Shown in pieces: positions 25,930 through 38,910 of a DNA stretch of 64,000 nucleotides. A program made the position numbers and the translations under genes. Within the stretch, counting starts at the first letter, position 1. Each line of letters opens with the position of its first letter. The DNA is from Hermodice carunculata (Eukaryota; Annelida; Polychaeta; Eunicida; Amphinomidae). The stretch covers positions 34,316,849 to 34,380,848 of the forward strand of contig OZ026618.1 in NCBI GenBank assembly GCA_964020975.1, given 5' to 3'. Below the pieces are notes generated by a model. It did not search any database. It saw only the letters and a program-made list of their open reading frames with translations, and had not been told where the DNA came from.

Positions 25930-28900
25930 CTTGCCACTACCTTCAATTTTAACCTTTTTTTATTTTTTTAATTAGGAAACGTGCATTTTAAAGTGAATGA
26001 ATGAATGCCTGCTGCAACTATTGGCCATCTTCCTCTGCCAGTATTTGTTCTAAATACGGTTCAGTGTCTTTTGTACTGGTGCTTATAGCCCAAGTTGGTG
26101 TTGCGTTCAAAAAGGTTATGTAACACATCTGGCAAACTGGCGATGAATTCACCCTGTTTATAATCTTAAGTATATGGGCATACATATTTGTATATGTCTG
26201 TGTACATCTAAATTACCTGAACTAAAGTGTTATGCATAACATCCGAAAATGATTTTGAATTCATGTTATTTATATGCCTACGTCAGTAGGGTACCAATAC
26301 AACTTTTTGGATGGATGTCTTCGAGTATTGACAAGTACAACTCTGTGAGATTTTAAACTGGATGGCAAGTGTCCAAAATTGTTTTACTCATCAACAATTT
26401 CAATATGTGGTCAGCGCTATGAAACAGAAGCATGCCTCAACGTCCATCCCTGTCTGAACATACCATCACTAAATTGTGCGCTCTACGTTTGTGTAGATTC
26501 TGGGGCTAAAGATGAGCTCATCCCCATGAAACACAAATATGGCTCCACAACCAAAACAATTCACTAAATCAATTATAAATGCACCCAAACTAAAGTATTT
26601 TAGACGCTAAAAGAGTGTAGCTAGCAGCCAAAGTTTTGTGCCTAAACGTAGGGCTCTTTTCAGCCAATATCCTTCATGTCCATGTTTCAGTCTGGGTATT
26701 TCAATGACAAAATTTATCTCCACCAACCACCTTCTCTCAAGAGCATCTGCATATCCGAATGCGGCAAAGTAGACTACTTTAATTTTTGAAAGAAAAATTT
26801 GATACAAATTTCGGTTTGAACGTGCGGGTACCAAAAGCTGAAGGGAACGTCTTATTTGGCATAATATACGGCACTTTTAGTAAAAAAAAACCTCCACGTA
26901 TTGCCGACGCGGACGCAGTGAAGAAGTATGGGTGTACAAGTAGATCTAGCAAGTAGGTGAATTACCGAGAGGATAAGGATTTCAGGTTCCAAATTTTTAG
27001 ACTGACATGCGAAGCTGATGCATTACAGGTTGTGGGTCAATGCTGGGAAAAGTGAGATAAATCTTCGCAAGAAAAGAGATGATTTCTTGCTCGCAGTCAA
27101 TGGGGATAAATATCTAAGCCTATTCCTAAAATGGACCCCATTGACGGCCAGCAAAACTTTTATTTGGGCCTGTGGTTCAGCACTTGCAACCTCAGGAGCC
27201 CACATTGTAGGAAGGTAATCCATGTTATGAGCAAAGCTGTTTTCATCAAATCTTGTCTTGTTCACGATTATTTTCATCATATGCACCTCCATCAATAAAT
27301 TGAGTGCATAGCACATTATGGGTGCCCAGTTTAGTGAGTATATCCTGAATCATAGACATCATAAAATTTAGTATAAAATTCCCCAACATTTAGGGCCAGC
27401 AGCTAGGTGGATTCTAGGCAGCTTTAACATCTTCAGAATCAGATTATATTTACTGAGGTTACACAAGTAAGTGATGAAATACTGGGCATAGTTTGAATGT
27501 TGAGGTACGCTAATGTTGTGGGGGGACAAATGTTGATAAAGGCAACTTTGCAATATACAGGAATAAAAAAAGAGTTGTAATGAAAGTTCAGGATACGATA
27601 GAAGATATTATTTGGAACAGATACCACACGTCTCAGATAGTATCTGATCTGTCCTGGCATTATATAAACGGGATGGGTTCTGCCAATGATGTAACAAGGC
27701 TGTTGTAATTGATAAAATGGAATGTAGAAAGACACATGAATTAGGTAAAAAACAACAAATACTTAGGCCTTATAGGATGTCAAAATAAATTCAGATCAAA
27801 TTCCCGATACTTTATACTGTACTTCTATAAATTACATTGAAACTTAAATGGCATCGTCAAAATGCTTAAAAATCACAAAATTAGGAATGCTGAGATCTTC
27901 CCAAGAATCATTCCGAATACAACACCCACCTTGCACGTCATGGTAAACAAGTTAACTAGGCTATGTACCATGATTGGATAAAACCAAAATCCGCTCTTGC
28001 TTAGGGATACTATATGACGTAAACTTTCACAGGATACAAATAAAAATATGTGGGACTTGCCTGTCTTGGCATTCAGGTGGTGTGCCATGTACAAGAAACT
28101 GGCTAGCCGTCGGATGGTTGGTGAGCCCTGTAGGCAACTTTCACTCTCTTGGTTTGCACGGTGGGGGCAGGCAGATCGATTGACTGTATTGACACCTGTC
28201 AACTTGCTTTGGACTTGTTTCTCTAATTGATGGGGACACCTCTCTCGTTCAGAAAATGTTAAACCCTTTTCCTTTCAAGTTTCCTGTATCCCACTACGTC
28301 GAGCTCCCCCTCACGTTTGCCGAATCTGGCCTTTGTGCTACATGCATGGAAATGGTTTTTCCTTTCTTTATCAAGTAATTTACAGGAAAATCTTGAAAAC
28401 TTTGCTGAAGTAGGCATTTTTTTTTTTTTTTGGTCATCATTTCCTTCGTATAGCCATACCAGCATTGTGACTACAAAGCAGGATGGAGCTTTTGCTCATT
28501 GAAATTACTAATCGTGTGAAGACCATCAATCAACTGTACACTGTTTACAATGCATATGTAGCTACTTCGATGAATTTGACTCTTCTTGCAGCTCAAATCT
28601 ATGGCTTTAGTTTTATTTCTTTTTTATTTGCGTCTTTCCCCTTTAGTGTAGTTTGTGTTGGGTGTTTCAACATCAAAGTTTATTTAATGTTGGCAAAAAT
28701 AAACCTGTTGGGTCACATTTATCTCTCTCGATGTGGAAAGGTCATTGAGGAACAGCGTTTATGTATATTGGTTTCAACGCATTGTCTGGCAGTTACCGGA
28801 AACGGAAGTACTTTTCTGTCACAGAGAGCCATGTTAGCCTATCTTGTGAGTGAAACGTACGTCTCACTTCCGATATTTTTAAATGGTATTTATAGCACTA

Positions 28901-29140
28901 TGTCCTCTCTTAATCGAAGGCAAAATAAGTCCCAGCTGGACAGAAATTTGGATGGCACATGTAGAATTGTCACCCCTTGCCCAAGTGTGTCAACCTTAGG
29001 CCTCACGTTGGGTGAACATTCTCATGCCTCCATGCCGATGGACGTTCAATCGAAATATAAAACCACCTACGTCATTTGTCTGTCACATCAGACTAAAAAA
29101 TAACCAGACAAATGTATCACCTGTCATCAGTGAGTTCATT
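25930..29140 (+). repeat. Locally duplicated block, copy A
   Basis: About 25930-27960 aligns in order with 31920-33690 (copy B): for example 'ttcgagtattg', 'gtgtccaaa', 'atgtggtca', 'gagtgtagctagcagccaaag' and 'gagatcttccca'. From about 27970 it instead aligns with copy C at about 37710 onward ('ggataaaaccaaaatc', 'gagaaactggct'-like) up to about 29140/38910. The middle section shared by B and C (starting 'atcaaagtcctgcag') is missing from A. Divergence is substantial, so the duplication is old. A 206-codon frame at 28483-29103 lies in the A/C-shared part, but its differences from copy C are not concentrated at third positions, which argues against coding. Confidence 0.8.
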
Positions 29141-29456
29141 TAGCTGACAAATTTCATTCATTACTCATCTCTGGGTTTGGTGATATGATTGCTTCTCTGC
29201 CATAATCACTTCAGACATGTCTTTACTAATCAAGTTGTCAATTTTGGAAATGCACATTATTAAAACTAAAAATCTGGTGAGTTTATACTATACTCTAGAG
29301 GTGGACAAAAGTGTATTATGTTATTTATATTGTCTTTGTGTCCTTCTGTTAGTTTATGTAGCCATTTTGTAAAGAAGATGCCATACTGAGTATTTCTGGA
29401 GTGGTTTTGCCTCAAACTTGAATGAGCAGACGAACGCACTCTCATTTGCTTGTTAC

Positions 29457-29469
29457 ATTATTATTATTA

Positions 29470-29545
<76 letters not shown>
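29457..29545. repeat. (TTA)n microsatellite
   Basis: About 90 bases of TTA/ATT repeat. The poly-Ile, poly-Leu and poly-Tyr readings are artefacts. Confidence 0.97.
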
Positions 29546-31919
29546 CTTCTCTTTCCTACCCCCAAGAGTACACATTTGGTGCAAGTTCCATACAAATTTT
29601 GCATGAATATGTCCTCATGGGGGATATTGCCGAAACAGTCGAAAAAGAATATATGCTTTGGTAAGTTACATCATGTGCAAGCTTCATTACTACTGTAACT
29701 TAATCAGATGATCTGGTACAGTGTTTTATTGTCCAGTGCTCCTATATTTTGACCCTGATTGGCATTATTGGGCTTACAATTTTATATTTGATTGTCATAC
29801 ACGACATTACACATGATATTCTCAAACATTCAAATTCCACCTCAGTTTTATATGCACACTTTGCTTTATTATACTGGTATTATTATTACTCATGTCCAAG
29901 ATAGAGATTTGCCATGCTTCTTTAAGTCAGGACTGAAATTGATATCGTTACATTGGTATTGTATGGTGAATGCTGATGTTTTGGTAATTCTTGAATCTGG
30001 GTCTTTTCTCTTATTAACTTTGCTTTCATCGTTGGGTTTAAATTCATGAATATGGGCAATGTTTTTCTGAACTATTTGGTATGCATTGTATTCTTTTTCA
30101 AAGACTGATCATAAAAAGAAAAAAAGTGGTCAAATAAGCAGGTTGTCTATCCATGGAGATGTAATAACCCTTAAGACCTGATAAATGCGGTCATAAAAGT
30201 CAGGTGGTATATCAATGGAGAGACCTCCAAAGGAGGGCCTTGTTTCACATTGTATGTGTTCCTGTGTCACATTGTATGTGCACAATTGGTGAGTGTCGTG
30301 GCCTACCAGTGATATTAGTATGTTAAGAAATTGTCAAACTTGTGACAATATACTTTATGACTCCACGTCCAGGAGGAACCATTATATCTTTGGCTTGTCT
30401 ATCCAGCCTCCATTTGTTTGTGAACGCGGTATCTTAAGACTATCCACCACCTGAAACTCAAGTTGATGTCCCTTGTACCTGATACTACTTCTTTTTCTGA
30501 TTATATTTTGGCGCCTTATCCTCATTTTTGGAGGTCACAGGAGCCATATCCATGATAAATATGCAAAGATGGACCTATAAGTCATGCCTTGCATCCACGT
30601 GCATCTACCTTTAATTTCATAGAGAACTATGAGAAAGGTTGAAGCAGTCAATTGGCATGCCCACACCCAGCTCTGTATTCTCTCTTTTTCATTTTGCAAG
30701 TGCGGAAACGATATCGTGGACCTTGATTTTTGCAAGTGCCGAAGAGATATCGTGGAGCTGGGTCTACTAAGGAGGCAACAAGAAGGAGCTTTGATGGCAT
30801 GTCGTCAGGGTAGCTCAACTTGAAGGCAACAAATGGGACAAATGTAATTTTCCTCCAATGAGCAGAGAGCTGTTGGTGAAAAACCAAATGGACAGATACA
30901 TGATTCAGATTCATGATTATAAATGCCTTTATGATTGTCAGTACAACCATTATGAGTATATAACTTGGAAAACAGGAAAAACGCATGTACGCAGCCTCAT
31001 GCTACGGCAAACATACCTCAAAAGTCCTTACTTATATCATGCCAATTTTGTTTACTAAAGGTGCCTATTATATAAGAGATGGAAAAAGAGCGACAAAGAG
31101 AGGGGGATATATCAAACATGATTAAAACATAATTCATATAGGTACCTATCCATGCAAAATCCTTTGGATTTTAGGTGTGACTATTGCAAAATCATTATCG
31201 GGTCCTGTTGATTTTTGTTCTTGTAAAATCCAAGGGCATATGCATTACTACTTGGTGTATGGGGCAGTTTTTATGTCCACGCAGACTTTATGTTTTACGT
31301 TATTGCAATAATATACATGCACTCATTAGAAAAGCCCTTAAGGCACAAAACTATGATTGAATAAATGGAAGATTACTCACATTCTCTGAATCCATATTTT
31401 GTATATACATCTTTACATTTGGGCTGTTATGTTGTCAGGGACAAGTAATATTATTTGCAGACAAGGTAGACAAGTGGGCAGATATAAGCACGAAATATCA
31501 AACAACTCAACATTAACGATGTTGTTCCAAATGGAGGGGTGGGAAGACATAACTAAATAGACCAGTGAAATATAAACAGCATCTTGTGTGTGTGTGTGTG
31601 TGTTGATTAGTCCAAGAAGTGAAAACTTAACATGACGCCATGTCATTGATATATTAAGATATTGGGAACTGTGTTTTCCAGAATCACACAACACAAAGAT
31701 GCGAAAATTAAATAAATACGATAATGTATAGTTGCGAGTGAAAATTGACAACTGTTATAGGGCTTAGCCTCATACATATATAACGTCTGTCAGAAATATA
31801 CAGTGTTGATATTCCTGCAACAAATATGTCGTTCCGAGAATTCAGAATAAGTGAGTGAATCATTAGATTAAACCCTTCCACCTTTAAAAACTGTCAAGAT
31901 AACAAACTTTGTTTCTGCA
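29546..31919. other. No supported gene
   Basis: Contains a direct repeat of about 31 bp near 30697-30760 ('tttgcaagtgc(g/c)gaa..gatatcgtgga' twice), two related 'caggt(t/g)gt(c/a)tatc(c/a)atggaga' segments near 30140-30225, and a (GT)n run at 31585-31602. No exon was recognised. Confidence 0.5.
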
Positions 31920-34405
31920 ATATCAGCTGGGCACTTAACTTTAACCTTTTGTTTTTTTTAAATACAGGAACATTCACTTAAACGTGACTGAATCAATGCC
32001 TGCTGGAACTATTTGCCATCATCCTCTTCTGATTATTGTCTGAGTTGGCAAAATGATGTTGAATTTATTCTATTTATAATATTAATTACATGGGCCTACA
32101 TATATGTATATATCTCTGTACATCTAAATTAACTAAACTGAAGTTTTATGCAATACATCCCTAAATGATTTTCAATTCATGTTATTTATATGCCTATGTA
32201 AGTAGGGTGCCAATACAACTTCTTGGATGGGTGTCTTCGAGTATTGCTAAGTAAAACTCTGTGAGGTCTCAAACTGCAAAGCAAGTGTCCAAAGTCGTTG
32301 TACTCATCAACACTTTCAGCATGTGGTCACCACTATGAAACGTAGCATGTCTCAATGTCCGACACACTTCAAACATATGATCACTTAATTTGGGGCTCTA
32401 CACTGATGTCTCTGTAGATTCTGAAGCTAAAGATGTGCTCACCCCCATGCAACACAAGTATGCCTCCCCAACCAAAACAATTCCACTAAATCATTCACTA
32501 GTGCACTGAAGACGCAAATATTTTAGAAGCTAAAAAGAGTGTAGCTAGCAGCCAAAGCGCTAGTCCTAAAAGTAAGGCTCTGTTTATGCCATATTCTTTG
32601 AGGTCCATGGTTCAATCTGGGAATCTCAATGAAAAAATATCTCCACCAACCATTTTCTCGCAAGAGCATTTGCATATGCGAAAACCGCAAAGTAGTCTAG
32701 TTTTAGTTTTTGGAAGCAAAAATGAGTACAAATTTCGTTTTGAACATGGGGCTACCCAAAGCTGAAGCGAACGTCTCGTTTCTCATAATTAAAGTCACTC
32801 TCCGTAAAAGACGCCAAGCTTTGTTGCCGCCGCCAATGCAGTGAAGAAGTCTGGCTGTACAAGTAGATCTAGCAAGGAGGTGAAGGAGCGAGAAGAAAAG
32901 GATTTCATGTTCCAGATTTTTACACTCATATGCAGAGTTGATGCATTGCAGATTGTGGGTCAATGTTATGCAAAGGGATATTATTCCTCGCGAAAAAAAG
33001 TGGGTATTTCTAGCTCTCAGCCAATAAGCATTAACATCGGAGCCCATTCTTATGAATTTTAGTGAGTATATACTGAATTATGGACATCATGAAATGTAGC
33101 AGAAAACAGCCCTACATTTAGGACTAGCAGCTAGATGGAGTTTTTGAGCTTCTGAATCTGTAGATTTAGATTATATCAACCAAAGTTATACAAGTAAGTA
33201 ATGAGTACTGCACATAGTTTGAATGTTGAGGTATGCCTATGTTGCGGGGTAACAAGTGTTGATAAAGGGATCTTTACAATATACAGAAATAAAAAAAAAG
33301 AGTTGTGACGAAAGTTCAGGATATGAGAGAAGATATTATTTAGAACAGAAACCACATGTCTCCAATAGTATCTGATTTGTCCTAACATGTATACAAAGAG
33401 CCTGTGTTCTGTCAATGATCAAACATGGCTGTCATACTTGTTAAAATGGACTATGCAAAACACATAAATTAGTTAAAAAACAACACATATTTAGGCCTAA
33501 AAGTATATCGAAATAAATTCAGAAGTTCGCTTTATTTGATACTATACTACTCTAAATTTTGATTAGCCCTACATGGCATTGCCAGAATGCTTAAAAATTA
33601 CAAAAGAAGGAATTTTGAGATCTTCCCAATGGTCATTCCGAATACCCTACATCTCAGGGTAAACAAGTAAACTGGGCTATGTACCTTTACAAAGTACTGT
33701 AGTGCTTTCTGGTGTAATTTCTAAATATCAAAGTCCTGCAGTGATTGTCTCAGTGTTTTCTAATATGGAAAAGACGGGGTAAGTGCAGTAGAAATTTAAC
33801 ACAAGCCAATTTGTTCTGAGTGATGGATAGATGACTGTTAGGCATATGCAGTGTTTAAGTGAGGCAAGTCTAAATATTGTTATATGGTCCTTACGGAACA
33901 CACAGCGAGAAATCCTGCAGTCTTTCTAAATATATTTATGTAATTACATGGTGAAGAGGCATTATACTTTTCTGTTAAACCATACATGGTAAACACATAT
34001 GTGCTTATCGAAAACCAGTAACCGGAAAAACTATATGTTCATCACCACTCGAAGGATCCATCAATACCTCTCGGTGTGGACTTAAAGGAAACCTTAATAA
34101 GTTTAGCAGTGATTGTGCCATTGCAAGTAGAGGATAAAAGCAGAACCCAAGTGAACAAATTGAAGACTTTTCTGAAATTGTTTTACATGAGTTCATTAGC
34201 AATGTACTTGAACGAGTGCTTGCCACCTAAACTCCATAGAGTTGGACCGTCAATAGCAGCTCCAGCTGCTACTATATATTGAGAGAGTGAATGAAATATG
34301 TAAAAAGAACAGTGAATCTCTGACACAGGTCAGCACGTTAGCGTACAGGCCCACAAAAAGTTGAATCCTGAAATGGATGAACTTTACATTGGGTAGCTCA
34401 CAAGG
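31920..34405 (+). repeat. Locally duplicated block, copy B
   Basis: 31920-33690 matches the 5' part of copy A, lacking a ~150-bp segment that A has near 27070-27280. About 33700-34405 matches the first ~690 bp of copy C (from 'atcaaagtcctgcag' to 'gaactttac'), a section that A lacks. B ends where C goes on with 'gattgggtaaaacc'. Same orientation as A and C. Confidence 0.8.
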
Positions 34406-37009
34406 TTTTATCAATGGAAAGTGTTAGGTGTGGGGTATTCTATGCCTCACGACCTTAAATCTCACTGACAATGTGGCCCATGAACACTATGGAACACACC
34501 ATCAATACGTGTTGAAGTGCTACCACTGTGACCTAAGTGTGGGGCTGTCTTCCCGTTGGACCAATATAAAGGTTGTGCTGGGATTATCACTCAGCCTATG
34601 CTGGTTCATATTTATAAGACTCGTCAGGATATTGGAGAGGGAAAACCGTTCTCCACTCAAAGAACAATTGTTCTCAGACTGGACAGAGCCTACTGCATGA
34701 AGGGAGCACCAGGCCACCTGGCAGTGTATCGGGTACAGTGGTAGTTGTTTGAAGGTGGGAGGTCTTCATTATTGCTTCATCTCATAGCTGATGGACAGAC
34801 TTTCATTACCTTAAGAATACTACTCGACCAACTCCATCTGGTGTTTTTCGGATTGTAATTGAAAAACAGTCTTCAAGTTCAAACAGGATGATGCAAGCTT
34901 CCCCAGAGCTGCTGCATGCCTTTGATGACTCGTACTGGCCTGAATGGACATGGAAGACTAACAATACAGATCTAGTTTGATCCATCCACCAAAATATTTC
35001 AATTTTCTTAAAACAATATAAGGAAGATGTGTACATGATATGGAATGTAGTAGAAATGCACTCGATGGAAAAGAATTCTTTCTTCGCACTTAATGGTAAC
35101 CTTATTGACATTGCAAGGGAGTAGGCAAGGGTTGCCCTGGAAAGGATACACGAACTAAATGGTAATCATTAGATGTGAGAGAGTGACCAGTAAACGCCAT
35201 GAAGGAATTGGGAAGAACTCATCGCCCATTGACCATTATAATTCCTTACATTGGTAAGCTTCGGACCGAATTTCAATGAACCCGGGGTTAGGTAAAAAGA
35301 AGAGGGGGCTGCACCAGAAATGTTTACCTGAGACTATGCCTTGTTGTTAATGTCAGCGAGTATTTGCCCTTTATTAAAGGAAGGCTAGTGTTACTTTGTA
35401 GGTTTGTCATTCAAGGGTTGTCAATGGTTAATATATATTGTATGGAAATGGTTCCTCAATAGCAATTTTGAGAATACTTCAATGTTAATATAGATTCAAA
35501 GTGGATGTTTGTTGGGAATGGAATTTAAGGGTGATGGCATGACGACGTGGCTGGAAATGTAAACTTTAAAGTTAGTAATTGTTGTTTCACGAGATTACAT
35601 GTGTATTGTAACTCTTTATGTCTGAGGTGGTGATGGTTTTGAAAAGGGAGAGTAGGGCTTCAAACTAAGCATAACAAGTACGTCACTGCTGTGATTGAGA
35701 AACTTTCTTCTCGCACCATTAGCCTAAAGCCTGTGAAGAAGTTTGAATGAATGAAACTGTGATTGTTGATTGCTGAAAATAAGCATTAGAATTGTCTTAA
35801 TGTGGCTGTTGAATGTGTAACTCTTGATCTCGAAAAGCGCATAATGTCACTGTTTCAGTGAAGGGGTGGTGAGGGGTTGGCAGGAATACTTGGATCAGAC
35901 TATAGGAATATTATGACTGTTTAGGCAGGCAATACTAAGCTGGCAAAAGCTAAACCTGGAAAGTAGTTTGGCAATTTATGAACATGAAGATAAATGTAAT
36001 TCTGGAGTCAAATAGTTTATATATTGAATATTATTACAAAATTATTATAATTGTTTTAATTTTGGATTGGACATTTGGGTTTCAGCAAAGTAGCCAGTCA
36101 TGCCTGTAGGAACCCCACCATGCAAGTCTCCTTCCTTGTGATAATAAGAAGAGGTATTGGAATTCTACTCATGGGTCTTTCAAAAAAGCTAGGGTTATAA
36201 CCCAAACGATAAGATAAGTTAAGCAATGAAACCATTAACTATGTTTTGTGTGCCTGCTGAATTTGTGACCTCCTTATGGAAAGGTGTGAGTTCTGATCAA
36301 ACTCTGTAAGAATTACGGCCACAGGCAAGCCTGTGCAATTGTGGAAGGGTATTTAGAACTTTTTTTTTTGTGAAGTCTCTACAACAGGTCTCATGGAACG
36401 TGTTAAAGAATTTCCAGACAAGACCGTAGACATGTTCCTGGCTAATAACTTAAATTAATTTTTATCCTATAATGGGTATGGGGGGAAAGCATCAAGCATT
36501 TTGCTACAGCTTGCCGGCGGAAATCGCAGCATGGGGCTAGGGGCCAAATTTTGCAGAGTATCAGTATGTGCACAGTACTGTCACGTTAGTTTATGTTGGT
36601 GGCGTTTTCCCTGCCCCGATGTATACTAAATGATGCATGCCAATGATAATGCAAGTTAAATTTCATGGTACCCCATAGGTGGCCTAAGTGCTAGTAACCC
36701 CTGGCCCATATAAGAGTATCATAATCTGGTCTATGCTTCTCATTGTTTAAGTTCCTGTTTCAAAGTTTGTGCATTCCATAATTCAAAAATATGCTGGCAG
36801 GCTTTACTTAGATTGTTAGGTTGTCAGATGACTGAAGTGGGATTATGTTAACCTTTCAGATAAGTCAAGAACCATTATGAGTCTTACAGGGGGCTACGAT
36901 TCAGTGCAAACCCACATTGTATATATTATTTTATGAGCAGTTTTGATTCATCGTGATGGATCAAAATTGAAAAATGGGTGACGTTTGTTAAGTGCTTCAG
37001 CGACGTTTG
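34406..37009. other. No supported gene
   Basis: Plus-strand frames at 34428-34744 and short protein-like stretches up to about 35130 are broken by stops and match no family I recognise. They could be a decayed gene or element. Confidence 0.45.
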
Positions 37010-38910
37010 GGATAATTACTTCATATCAAAGTCCTGCAGGGACTTTCTCAGTGTTTTCTAATGCGGACAAGAAAGGGGTAAGTATAATAGAAATTTAACA
37101 CAAGCTAATTTATTCTCCGCTGAGAAAAAATTAGCTTGTGTTAAATTGAAAGGCATGTGCAGTATTTAACTGACGCAAGTCTAAATATTGTAGGTCATTA
37201 AACAGTCGTTAAGTAACACACAGTGACAGGTCTTGTATACTATCGAAATATATTTCAGAAATTACATGGTAAAAAGCCACTATACTATTCTATTAAACCA
37301 GACATGGTAAACATATATGTGTTTATCGGAAACAAGTAACCGGTAAAAATATACTTTCATCAACAATTACAGACTCCGTTGATACCTGTCAGTGTGGACT
37401 TGAATGAAACCTATATAAGTTAAGCAGTGACTGTGTTATTGCAAGTGTTTGATCAAAGCCAGAACTAGGAGAACAAATTGGTGACTCATATACAATTGGT
37501 TTACATGACTTCAAAAGCAATGTACTTGGAGAATAAACAAGTCTTTACCACTTAATCTCCAAGAAAAGAGTTGAATCGTCAATAGCAGCTACGACTGCAA
37601 CTGGATGATGAGACAGTGGATGAAATATGTAAAAGAAACTGTGAATCTCTGATGCAGGTCAGCAGGTTAACAATCTCATGAACAGTTAAATGCTGAAGTG
37701 GACGAACTTTATACCGTGATTGGGTAAAACCAAAATCTGCCCTTGTATAGGGCAAACTATGTGACGTAAACAAGCATTAGATACAAATACAACTCTGTGG
37801 GACTTGACTGTCTCGGGATTCAGGTTTGCGTGCTGTGTGCGAGAAACTGGCTGGCCATGAGATGGCGCAGTAAGCCTTGCTGGCAAATATTACTTTGCTC
37901 GATTATCTAATGGGGGCACGGGGATCGACTAACATAGACTCTATTGACAGCTGTCAAGTAAGTCAAGACTTGATTCTTTAATCGGCAGAGACACCTCTCT
38001 AACTCAGATGATGTTTAACCCTTTTCCTTGCAAGTTTGCTGTATCTCCGTACATCGAGCTCCCCCCCCCCTCAAATCAGCCAAATCCAGCATTTTTACTG
38101 CATGCATGGAAATGGTTTTTCCATTCTTTATCAACTCATTTACAGGAAAATTAAGAAAACCATCTGCAGACAAAGGCGTCATTCCCATTGTATGGCCATA
38201 CTAACATTGTGACTAAAAAACCAGGATGGATCATTTGCTCTTTGAAACTACAGATCTTGCAATCACTATCGATCAACATTACGCTGTTTACAATGCATAT
38301 CAAGCACATTTGACGAATTTGACTCTTCATGCGGCTCATATTTACATGTTTTTTCATTATGCATCTTTCAACTTTTGTGTAGTTTGTGTGGATGTTCCTA
38401 CATCAAAGTTTCATCATGGTCGGCATAAACAAACTTGTTGGGTGACATTTATTTCAATCGTTTTGGAAAGTTCATCAGAAACCAGCATCCATGTATATTG
38501 GGTTCAATGCATTGCTTTGCAGATATCTGAAACAGAAGTACTTTTCTGCTATCGTTAGCAGCCTGAAGCACCATATTTGGATCGATGACCCGTACACTGA
38601 CAGGGAGTCACGTTATTGATCTTGTCTATGAAACATCCAACTCGCTTCTCAGATTTTTAAATGGGACTTTTAGCCCTCTGTCTTCTCTAACTCGAAGGCA
38701 AAATAAGTCCCAGCTGGTCAGAAATTTGGATGGCAAATATAGAATTGTCACCCCCTGCCCAGGTGTTTCAACCTTAGGCATTATCTTTGGTTACAATTCT
38801 TATGCCTCCCTACCGAAGGACGGTGAATTAACAATAAAACTAGCTGCATCCTTTCTTTGTCACCACAGACTACCCAACCAGACAACATAATCACCAGTCA
38901 TGAGTGGGCA
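37010..38910 (+). repeat. Locally duplicated block, copy C
   Basis: The first ~690 bp match copy B from 33700. The rest (about 37710-38910) matches the 3' part of copy A ('caaaataagtcccagctgg', 'aatttggatggca' and 'attgtcacccc' are shared). The 5' part common to A and B is absent. So C, A and B together imply one ancestral unit of at least ~4 kb. Confidence 0.8.
37092..37147. repeat. Perfect 20-bp inverted repeat (hairpin)
   Basis: 37092-37111 is the exact reverse complement of 37128-37147 (arm core TTAACACAAGCTAA), with a 16-base loop. The homologous place in copy B (about 33790-33830) has the left arm with a mismatch but no right arm. The right arm therefore looks like a local inverted copy of the left arm. 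Confidence 0.9.

Noticed and set aside
28483-29103. Longest frame in the window, 206 codons
   Set aside because: It lies in the duplicated block. Against copy C the differences over the first ~40 codons fall at first and second positions as often as at third, and copy C's frame is broken. No domain was recognised.
29418-29698. Poly-Ile, poly-Leu and poly-Tyr frames
   Set aside because: Three frames of the (TTA)n microsatellite.
34428-35130. Decayed protein-coding gene on the plus strand
   Set aside because: Several protein-like stretches, but frames are broken by stops and no family could be named; left as unassigned.
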